A stretch of 64,000 bases of DNA, taken from the NCBI GenBank assembly GCA_014529385.2, contig CM043957.1, positions 67,167,503 through 67,231,502 of the forward strand, given 5' to 3'. The position numbers and the translations under genes were made by a program. The notes beneath the pieces were generated by a model. That model was given only the letters and a program-made list of their open reading frames with translations. It was not told where the DNA came from and ran no database searches. The DNA comes from Adiantum capillus-veneris. Lineage: Eukaryota; Streptophyta; Polypodiopsida; Polypodiales; Pteridaceae. Below, piece by piece: positions 55,855 through 64,000 of this stretch; the stretch's first letter is position 1, and the number at the start of each line of letters is the position of its first letter.

Positions 55855-56177
55855 TGTTGAGATGTCGAGCTCTACATCTTGAGTTGGCATCCACTACGGG
55901 TCTTGGCCGCTTACGACATTTACTCACTGGCGCGTTAGGTGACCGACACGGAGGATCTCTGCCAGTGATTCTACAGCTGGACTACACTTATAGTGACAGC
56001 CTAGTACGCTTCTAGCGTGTTCATACTTAGTGACCGCATGTACATATGTGCTACTTTTCAGTCTTAGCACTTAGTCATTTTTGTACTCTCTTTTCTGTGA
56101 AGAAGAAGAAGAAGCTTTCCATCTTTGTGTGCTTTGTGCTTGTCTTGTGTAGCTCTCTTGGATCCTCTTTCTTTACA
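55855..56177 (+). repeat. 3' LTR of the plus-strand copia element
   Basis: 323 bp, about 98% identical to the 5' LTR. It starts TGTTGAGATG and ends TCTTTACA, then the ATGCA target duplication. Confidence 0.95.
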
Positions 56178-58131
56178 ATGCACACAAGAGCCTTGATCTT
56201 TGCTCACTCCCTCATTTACAAATACACACATTCTCTCCTCTCCACATCAATCATTAAAATTGAAGCTAAATTCTTTCACAAAATCTCATAATGAGTTGTG
56301 TGTGTGTGTGTGTGTATTGGTGTGTGGGTGTGTAGCATTGGTATTAGTATTAGTATACACCTCCTTGTTGCTTCTGTTACTCAAGAATTATCCTCTCTTG
56401 GGTCCTAGTTTTCTCTCTAACCAGTGGTGACCCTTTACTTGTTTGAATGTGGGTTTGTTGTTGTTTTTCTTGCTTGTTGTTTCCCTAGCCCCAATTGAGT
56501 AGCATGAGAGTCTTAAGGGGTGTTTGGAGGCCGCCTCTCTTGTTACCCAATCCAGGCCACCTCAATTTGGGTGCCCCCGTTGAGGAGGACTTGGTGTCTA
56601 TTATTATTTCACATTGTGTTGTTGTGGAGCTCCATTCCCATGCTAAGAAAGAAACCAAAAAAATGCATGTCATGCTTATTTGAAGCTTACTTGATCAATG
56701 ATTAGTGTTCAAGGCTTGGTCTTAAGCTATTTTTACGGTTAATGTATGCCAGAAGCGTCTTTAAAGGGCCAATAGATGCCTTAATGATGCTAAAAAGGAG
56801 TATGCTTGAAGTGAGCACATGTTGATCGGCTGGTCAACAGCACAACATAACTCATTTCCATACCAAAGTCTTATCTTCTAAGAGTTATGAAATGTTGTGT
56901 ATTATGGTTATAAACATCATTTGTAAAAAGTAGGTAGTTTAGTTGCAAAAGCGGCGGTGCAATGGCACTCGAGATTGTAAATACCAAGCCATTTGACCCC
57001 TCAAACTCTATTTTAGGTCTAACCTAAGGTGGAGCACGCCGGTCTTTTCAGATCAGTTGAAGTTATGATTACCAAGATATCGCCAGATAGAATTTCACCG
57101 AGGCCGTTTCCGTACCAGTCTGGTGTGCTCGGCCAGTGTGCCATCTGGGAGTTTTGAGCTGCAACCAGGGTTTTGAATGTAGCAGAATAAGTGCTCAAGG
57201 AGAATCTTGTCTAGAATGTCATCACTTGCAGTGCATTGGTAGCTGGGTGTGCTCGGTAGGCAAAAATTGAGCTCGGCATTGCTTAGGTCAACAATTATGG
57301 AATCACAATAATGCGATGTCCAGTGCGAATACCAAATGTGGTGCTTGGATGATGATTTGGCCAATAAGTATGCTTAATACAATGCTTTAGTAGTGCTTTG
57401 GTTGAGACGTATGTCGGATGTGATGCACTTCACAGAGCACAATAAGTGCTTGAGTGGAATTTCATTTAAGGTCGTCTCTTGATACGGACAACATATTTCA
57501 TGATGAGGTTTCTCGATAGGGGTTGCTAGGGAAAGATGTTGTGCTTAGCAATGCCTTGCCCGATATGTGTACCAGTTGTGGTGCCTTTATGAAATCATGA
57601 TATGCATGTCAAATGTGGTGCCCTTACAAAGTTGCATGGCCACCCGATGAACTCCAAAAAGCCTTTGATGCAATCACCATTGCTTGCACCTTAAGTGGCC
57701 ACCCAGATGAGTCATAAAGTGGCCGCCCGCCAATTAAGCGGCCACCCACCCAATTGAAAATGGTTTTCTTAGTGTGTAAGCAAGGGCATGGCATCATGCA
57801 GCAGTGGCCGGCAACGTGGAGGGGGAGTGTTTGCTCGCGCAGACCGGATTGAGCCTCGGACGGCTTGGGCCATGAAGGGAAAGTTGTAGAGTGGGCTGGG
57901 GCGAAACTTTTTGGGGCCATTGCTGCCGAATTCGGTGCGGGTTGGGGACAACATGCCATGTCATCTTGAGGGTGTTTCTACGCTCCCTAGCAACGACGGA
58001 ACTGTCGTTGCTAAGGGGGGGCAAGCTTAAAATAGGGGGGTTCTTTTTTAGAAAGGATTACATGAGGATTTGTGTTGTGGAGTGTGATGGTGAAGGAGGA
58101 AGGGAGACCGGGGATCTCGGAAGGAAGCAAA

Positions 58132-58136
<5 letters not shown>
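56178..58136. other. Region right of the copia elements, no gene recognised
   Basis: Mixed sequence with a (GT)n patch (56297-56314) and an inverted copy of a segment repeated at 59893 and 63378 (56832-57030). No protein frame of note. GGCCACCC-rich short repeats occur around 57640-57760. Confidence 0.4.
56832..57030 (-). repeat. Inverted copy of the right-end repeat
   Basis: On the minus strand it matches 63378-63575, including TTGCACC, TTACAAATGATG and CATTTCATAACTCT. It is the third copy of the segment also present near 59893-60063. Confidence 0.75.

Positions 58137-58203
<67 letters not shown>
58137..58203. repeat. (CT)n microsatellite
   Basis: Uninterrupted CT tract of 67 bp. On the right it merges into CT-rich tandem units of about 60 bp (for example TCCTTGGCTACCAAAGCAAGG; up to about 58400) that repeat three to four times with changes. 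Confidence 0.9.
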
Positions 58204-58206
<3 letters not shown>

Positions 58207-59574
58207 CTTGGCTAGCAAAGGAATGGGATCCGAGAGCTTGAAGGGGAGAAGAACAAGGAAAAGCTCTCTTTCTCTCTCTCGTCCTTGGCTACCAAATCAA
58301 GGAGAAGAGGAAAGCTCGCTCTTTCTCTCTCTCTTCCTCGGCTACCAAAGCAAGGAGAAGAGGAAAGCTCGTTCTTTCTCTCTCTCTTTTTGGCAAGGCA
58401 AAGAAGGAAATAATAAGGCAAACCAAAGTGGGTCCCTCTCTCTCGAGAAGGTGTGGCAAAGCAAAGGGTTATCTCCCTCGCTCTATCTCTCTCGTGCTTG
58501 AGAAGTAATCTCTCGAAGGAAGAGACAAGCAAGGAGTCAAAGGCAGCAAGCAAAAGGGTTAAAGATCACCAAAGCGGGATTCTTTCTCTCTCTTGTGGAG
58601 AGGAAGCCATTCCTGATCGAGAAAATAAGTAGAAAGATGCAGAATTAGCAAAAGGGAAAAATTTTGTGGCAATTCAACATGTTTAGTCTTATATTCTTCA
58701 ACACCGATCATCTGTGGACATTTTGAATCATTGTTGGCTAAACTAATTTGGCCTAGATTTTGTATAAGGGAGCTTAAACTCCTTAATTCGTAATTAATTA
58801 AGTTAACGATGCTGTTAACAGCACCACCTTGGCTATTGTGCGTCGGATTTTGTCAGCATCGTAAAATTCAATTACTTTAGCACTTTGTTCCTATTTCGAA
58901 GAGGTTACTTGACAGTTTTGAGGTGTGGTGCATCTTTACCTTCTCTCTTCTCCCACGACTAGCAGCCTGCCGTTGACCCGGCTCACATTTTGAGCACATA
59001 TTCCTCGAGCGTGAATGCTTGGATTTTAGCATAATCAAGTAGGTTGCATGAATCACGAAAACATATATGACCCATTTGTTCCCATTGCAAGGAAAAAGGT
59101 GCATATCATTGTTAGTACTAAATTAGAATTTCAACAAGTAATTCGTAGAATTTTTACCCTCTTAGGTTGGCTCAGATGAATGCTTTAGTAAATCCTTTTA
59201 TTTTTCCTCTCATTAGGTACGATCTTAGTTTGGACGTATATATTTTTGTTCTATTTTAAGCATTAGGTCATACATAGATCATGGATAATGGTATGGCAAT
59301 ATATATTTTTTTCTTTCGTTTCACTCCAAACATAAAAATAAACATTGCAATTAGTAGAAAGATCCATTTTCGACAACATATGGTGTTCATGTTTGGTGCT
59401 TGGCGAGAAGGACAAATTCTTGCATCGCCAAACTCTATCATCTTTTCTCTTGTTGACTATCATAGATCCTTTGATTGCATGGTTTTATGTTTCTTTCAAA
59501 TAAATTGCAATTAATAAACATTATTGTGTAGATATTTTAAGAAAGAAATGTGTTTTCACTTTGAAAATTGATTC
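58204..59574. other. CT-rich units and non-coding sequence
   Basis: Three or four diverged units of about 60 bp with TCCTTGGCTA and AAGGAGAAGAGGAAAGCTCG follow the CT tract. From about 58500 the sequence is ordinary AT-rich DNA and no gene is recognised. The ORFs here are made by the simple repeats. Confidence 0.45.
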
Positions 59575-60090
59575 AATGGAGATCCAATTACACCATCACA
59601 ATAGGCTCGGCAAGAGCTATGCATCAATGCCAAGCATTCCACACAAGACGCAACATGCTCACTAACGTATCTATGAGCCATTTGTGGTCGTAAGTGTATC
59701 AAACAATGTCTATTTTATGCTTGCAAGTAGTCATTAGAATCGTCAATGAGCTATCATTGTGATGAGGGTTCAAGGAGTTGCACTAGGATGAAGCTCACAC
59801 TCTCTCTCTTTCTCTCTCGCACAAAGTTGATGCAAGCTTAAAACTTGATTATGATAAAATTTCTCTTTACAAAATGAGTTAGGTACCTTCTATACTAAGG
59901 TTACCATAGGTTAAACTTAAAATAGAGTTCAAGGGGTAAAATGGCTATGTATTCACAATCTTGAAGTGTCATTGCACCATGGCTTCTACATCTAGAATAA
60001 CTACTCATTACAAATGATGTTTTTAATAATAATCCACAACATTTCATAGCTCTCAAAGATAAGGAGTTGGTGAGTGGGTCAACATCCCAC
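59575..60090. repeat. Rearranged repeat, left copy
   Basis: 59575-59745 matches 63060-63225 as an inverted repeat (for example GCAAGAGCTATGCATCAA on this side). 59755-60085 matches 63225-63560 as a direct repeat (AAGCTTGATTATGATAAAA-like, TCTAGAATAACTACTCATTA). One part of a repeat has been flipped relative to the other. Confidence 0.75.
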
Positions 60091-60895
60091 CCCTCCGAAT
60101 TCATGTGGTCCCTAAAATGACATGGTTGTCAATGTTGGTGTGGTCTGTGTTTCCTTTCTTGCTTTTTTTTGTGCTCCACTGCGTGTACTTTGTCAAAACA
60201 CAACAAGAACTATGATGCAGAAAAATCATAATTGATGATTTTGAGGAACTTTATGGCCTTCACATCCAAGCCCCGAGCTACAACATCTATTGCTATCATT
60301 ATAGGGCTATTTCCATATCTAAATTAAAAAACAAACCAATCTCATTCAGCTTGACTCTTATCATCATGGAGAGGGAAAGCTCCATCCATCACTCACTCCA
60401 GTAAATCTACCAATTTTGAGTATTGCTCATTCTCGGAAACAACTTCTACATTGAATGATTGGCTTTTAGATCTCGTGAACCAATGACAATTTTGTAATGA
60501 TTTTGGAGAAATTGTCTGGTCAAACCTTCAACTTCTTTAGGTCAAGTTGCACTCAAATAAAAAGTCTATCAGTCAAGCCAAATTTGGGATATAATTTTTC
60601 TGCAGTCGATCCTCTTCATCAAGGACAAGATATGTATCCCTCCATTTCTATCTTTTGTGTGCTGTGTAAATCATTAAACTGCTTCTACTTGATACATGAC
60701 TCAATTAAAGCCCCACAAACCCCAGCTAATTTCCCAATTTAGTAACTTTCTTCAAAAGGGCTTTATCCGACATCATTCATCATCGATGAGCTATCATTGA
60801 CCATTTTTCTCCAAAACTCATATACATGATGTGCAGGGTATGTAGATGTCATGGATTTAGATTTGAAAAAAAGGTAGCATTGGCTAGGGGTTATA

Positions 60896-60950
<55 letters not shown>

Positions 60951-61524
60951 TCTTAGCTTGTGTTCTCTATTCATAGCCTCCTGACAAAGTTTGGCTTGAT
61001 TTGGACTTGTATTTGGCACTTTTTTGGATGTCAGTCTCGAGAATGACTGATAGGCATCTCTAGCACTTGGCTACCAATTACATGTAGAAGTAATGATGAT
61101 GACCATAATTTGGCTTGACCCTTGGTTTCTCTTGCAGACATCTATCGTGATAGACAATTGATATGTAATTTGTGCGCGCTTTTGTTCTTGTAAGTATTCT
61201 TAGTTCCTTTTGTTTGTTAGGCTTTATTAAATCACAAACAAGATAGAAGATTTATGGTATAAAGATCTACTTTATGTATACGGACTTGCAGTCACATGAA
61301 GTGTCTGATAGGAAACTTTACACTTGATGGGTGATTTTGTCTAGTAACATCACCAACTTCCTTTGTCCGTGTAGTCCACCCCCAAGTTTGATGACCATTC
61401 TCAATCATTTTTGGCATCATGTTATTGTTGAATATTGATTAGCATTCTTTTCTTACTACTGGCATTATAGCCTTGTGCATATGGCTTGTGAGACATTCCT
61501 CATGAAGTGAAATATTGCCTCTAA
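60091..61524. other. Non-coding stretch with an AT microsatellite
   Basis: No gene recognised. It contains the (AT)n tract at 60899-60947. Confidence 0.4.
60899..60947. repeat. (AT)n microsatellite
   Basis: Uninterrupted AT dinucleotide tract of about 49 bp. Confidence 0.95.
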
Positions 61525-62107
61525 GACATCATACGTGTATGATATCTAGGTGGTGAGAATGGAATTTTGTTTCTACCCAAGGTGCCCCTTGATGTGGACA
61601 ACAAGAATATGTGATCATAGAAAATTTTGGACATCAAAATTGCACAAAATCACCACTTTTTGACAAGGAAATCCCCTGAAAGAGTAAAACCCCCTCAATT
61701 CTTAATCTATATGCCCAAATGACATGAAATTTGGTATAGTACTCAACACAACTTGCAGAAGATGGGTATAAATTCAAAAGTTTATTTTTGTTGTCAGAAT
61801 CACCCTTGAGACATCATACCTACAGTGAATTTTTGGACATAATTCATTCACAAGAATCCCCATGTCTTTAGCTCTGGTTCTCAAGCACTTCTACCTATTT
61901 TTATGAAAAATAATGATCAAAATTTAAAAAAAAATCTATTTTTCATTTCTAACACTCCGTCTTTTGCCTTTTGGGTGTCAAAAGTTGGTCAGAACTCTAG
62001 TCTTAGTGTGACTAAGGGTAAAACCCCCCTTCTGAACACTCTGGTGCACTCAAATTTTTCAAATTGGTCTCAAGATGCCCCTTGAGACGTCATACACGTA
62101 TGATTTC
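61525..62107 (-). repeat. Palindrome array in a second Tat-like leader
   Basis: Copies at 61525-61546 (arms GACATCATAC / GTATGATATC), a half copy at 61810-61819, and 62086-62107 (arms GACGTCATAC / GTATGATTTC). Compared with the first element, arm position 7 is A instead of C and the matching position in the other arm is T instead of G, so the pair is kept. On the minus strand the following bases (TCTCAAGGG) match those after the copies in the first element, which gives the same orientation as the nearby PBS. Confidence 0.8.
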
Positions 62108-63059
62108 CAAGTTTACAAAATTGCAGTTTTTCCACACATACCTCTTGCACATGCCCTCTTATATGCACAGCACCAATCAATCATGAGAAAATGTCAACAG
62201 AAGCTTTTTAATTGCATTTTTACCCTCAAAATCAAACTTTTCAATGATCATGAAAGCAAACAAGCACTTCAGCAAATAATTCAGTGATGAATAGCTCTAG
62301 ATCAAAATCAGGCCACTTACCTAAAGATACTCCTACACATCATATGGGGTTTTGAATTTATGCGTTAAAAAAATGCTTCAATGCCACACATGGAATAGAA
62401 AACACTTTTATCACCTCACAAATCACTCGACCACCAAAACAACTACTCTGATCACAAACCCTAACTAAATATATCTAGTCGCAGACCCTCGACAAGCCAC
62501 ATGCTTCCTGGCTATCCACTTGATCTTGGAATACCCTCTTCTAGAATTACTTAAGAAAAATGATTTTTTTTTACAAAACTAAAGCAAGAAACCATCACAC
62601 AAGTGTTAGTAGGATTACCTACTCAGGTCTTTGTGTCCTTGACAACGGCGCCCTTGTTGCATGAGCAAATCACAACACCTATGAAGTGCATGCAACACTA
62701 CCTAGATCAACATAATGTCGATCGAAGACACAGATGACATGATAGGCGCACGGAGGCAATCTATTTAGCTTTTCAAGATGAGACCATCCCACGCATACAA
62801 CACTCTTGAAGGCTAACTACACCACAATTTGGAATCTCACTACACCACCCACATATACACAAACGAAAGAAAAATCACTAAATATTGCCACAATCGTACG
62901 AAACTTAAGGAATACCATTCCCTCACTAGAATACTCATGTCCCAAAGCCTCTACTCTCAAAACCCTCACTCTATACCCATATGTAGCAAATGTGTATGAA
63001 GACAAAGCCAGATTTTGGAAGTGCCAAGCCTGAAATCTATGAGTACCTATGTGTAGCTT
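62108..63059. other. Leader and LTR remnant of the minus-strand Tat-like element
   Basis: Contains the PBS at 62636-62653. To its right should lie the 5' LTR of this element, but its limits cannot be set. No protein frame is recognised. Confidence 0.4.
62636..62653 (-). promoter_or_regulatory. Primer-binding site, tRNA-Asp type (decayed)
   Basis: On the minus strand it matches the Tat/Athila tRNA-Asp site at 14 of 18 positions; the plus strand reads TCCTTGACAACGGCGCCC. With the palindrome array 0.5-1.1 kb to its left, it marks the 5' end of another Tat-like element that runs leftward. Confidence 0.6.
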
Positions 63060-63565
63060 ATGTCGCCACAATTCTAATGACTACTTGAAAGCCAAAAAGA
63101 GACATTGTTTGATACACTTAAGAACACAAATAGATCATCGATGCGTCAGCGTGCATGCTCTGTCTTACGTGGAATGCTTGGCGTTGATGCATAGCTCTTG
63201 CCGATCCTATCATGATGGTGCACTCAGATCTCCAATGTGATGAAGGAGCAAGGAGTTGCGCGAGGATGAAGCTCACGCTCTCTCTCTTTCTCTCTCACAC
63301 ACAGTTGATGGCAGCTTAAAGCTTGATTATGATAAAAATTCTCTTTACAAAATGACCTAGGTACCTTATATACTAAGGCTACCATAGGTTAAACCTAAAA
63401 TAGATCTCAAGGTGTAAAATGTCTTTCTATTTACAATTTGGAAGTGCCATTGCACCTCGGCTTCTACATCTAGAATAACTACTCATTACAAATGATATTT
63501 TTAACCATATTCCGTAGCATTTCATAACTCTCAGAGATAAGGCTTTGTTGAGTTATGTTGTATAG
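63060..63565. repeat. Rearranged repeat, right copy
   Basis: Contiguous copy of the sequence whose two halves are flipped at 59575-60090 (see that entry). The common stretch CTCTCTCTTTCTCTCTC lies near the junction at 63279-63297. It may represent the original order. Confidence 0.75.
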
Positions 63566-63641
63566 TTGACCCGTGGGGTCAACAAAGCTATAGGAAGGTT
63601 TTGGATCACTTCAAGTGATACTTTTTCAAACTCCAAAATAC

Positions 63642-63975
63642 TTAGAAACTATGGCAAGACATTGTTTCCCACAAGAAAAAAGACCTAGATGAGCACTTTA
63701 CATACAAGCAGGAGTTTCTACGTCTTTGGGCTATATCGGTAAGAAATATTTCTAACCCTAAGGATGCTGCACAATTTCTAAATAAGGAGAGATTCATAGC
63801 ATGTCTATTTCCCACACTCAAGGTAAAGGTCAAGGCGGGTACACTTGCTACCTTTGATGCTGTTGAAACTAGGGCTACCTTGAAGTATAGAAAATTGAAG
63901 GGAATTCAAGAGGAGCTTCCATACAGGGTCCAGAACCTAAGGAGACAACACAAGAACCAACTTCTAACCATATGA
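63642..63975 (+). pseudogene. Gag-like retrotransposon fragment at the right edge
   Basis: An open stretch of 111 codons between stops, without a start Met. It reads WQDIVSHKKKDLDEHFTYKQ, EFLRLWAIS, then ERFIACLFPTLKVKV and an RK-rich C-terminal helix. The layout resembles the capsid-like gag domain of plant gypsy elements, but no zinc knuckle is in view. The next 3' part is outside the window. Confidence 0.4.
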
Positions 63976-64000
63976 CCAAGGTAACGATTGAGATAATCAA

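Larger units (their letters stand above)
50951..56177 (+). mobile_element. Complete, fairly young Ty1/copia element
   Basis: 5,227 bp with 323-bp LTRs (50951-51273 and 55855-56177), the target duplication ATGCA on both sides (50946-50950 and 56178-56182), an exact initiator-Met PBS and a clear PPT. The LTRs differ at about six positions by eye (about 2%). Gag and integrase are broken by two in-frame stops and two frameshifts, but RT-RNase H is one intact 581-aa frame. It is the youngest element in the window. Confidence 0.95.

Noticed and set aside
57624-57959. 111-aa minus-strand ORF
   Set aside because: Overlaps other frames in the same GC-richer patch, has no domain, and shows repeats (GGCCACCC) that explain its composition.
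58080-58553. ORFs across the CT tract and CT-rich units
   Set aside because: Ser-Leu and Arg-Glu repeats arising from simple repeats, no family resemblance, and shadowing on both strands.
60899-60947. AT tract as a matrix-attachment or origin signal
   Set aside because: A pure AT dinucleotide repeat is sufficient explanation; no other origin feature is visible.

Overview
The window is from a plant nuclear genome. It is built almost entirely of nested, decaying LTR retrotransposons of the plant Ty3/gypsy (Tat/Athila-like and chromovirus-like) and Ty1/copia types, plus satellite-like repeats. I see no intact cellular gene, no rRNA or tRNA gene and no CRISPR array. The primer-binding sites are the ones plant elements use: a tRNA-Asp type for the Tat-like element and an initiator-Met type for both copia elements. 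The density, depth of nesting and decay suggest a large, repeat-rich genome (a gymnosperm or fern would fit), but the species cannot be fixed from sequence alone.

Layout. 1-6550 is the body of an old 'outer' Tat-like gypsy element: protease, RT, RNase H, integrase and the start of an extra 3' ORF. Its pol is split by a 1.35-kb TTAA-flanked inverted-repeat DNA element (1020-2367). At 6551 the outer 3' ORF is interrupted by a second, 32.1-kb Tat-like element (6551-38672). That element has 2.7-2.8-kb LTRs, a tRNA-Asp PBS at 9360, gag-pol at 11224-19467, a second retropepsin-like stretch at about 19630-19967, and an extra 3' ORF (33312-37632) that runs into the 3' LTR. Inside it lies an insertion of chromovirus-like LTR and integrase pieces (from 19968), including a 6.1-kb palindrome (21829-27966). 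The outer 3' ORF resumes at 38673 and fades out near 40290, followed by a TATA-bearing LTR-like stretch.

40735-44525 is a repeat block built on a near-palindromic TATGCTAACTAGCATA-type motif. It surrounds fragments that resemble an FCP1-type HAD phosphatase. Two complete copia elements follow: a minus-strand one (44868-50526, TSD ctttg, LTRs about 6-7% diverged) and a younger plus-strand one (50951-56177, TSD atgca, LTRs about 2% diverged). The last 8 kb holds microsatellites, rearranged repeats, the PBS and leader of another Tat-like element on the minus strand (61525-62653), and a gag-like fragment at the right edge.

The most interesting signal is a palindrome with 10-nt arms (GACATCCTAC / GTAGGATGTC) repeated about every 285 bp. 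It occurs in two arrays of the nested Tat-like element: the leader after the PBS and just before the extra 3' ORF. It recurs in the minus-strand Tat-like leader with a paired change in both arms, which suggests that the pairing or the symmetry is under selection.
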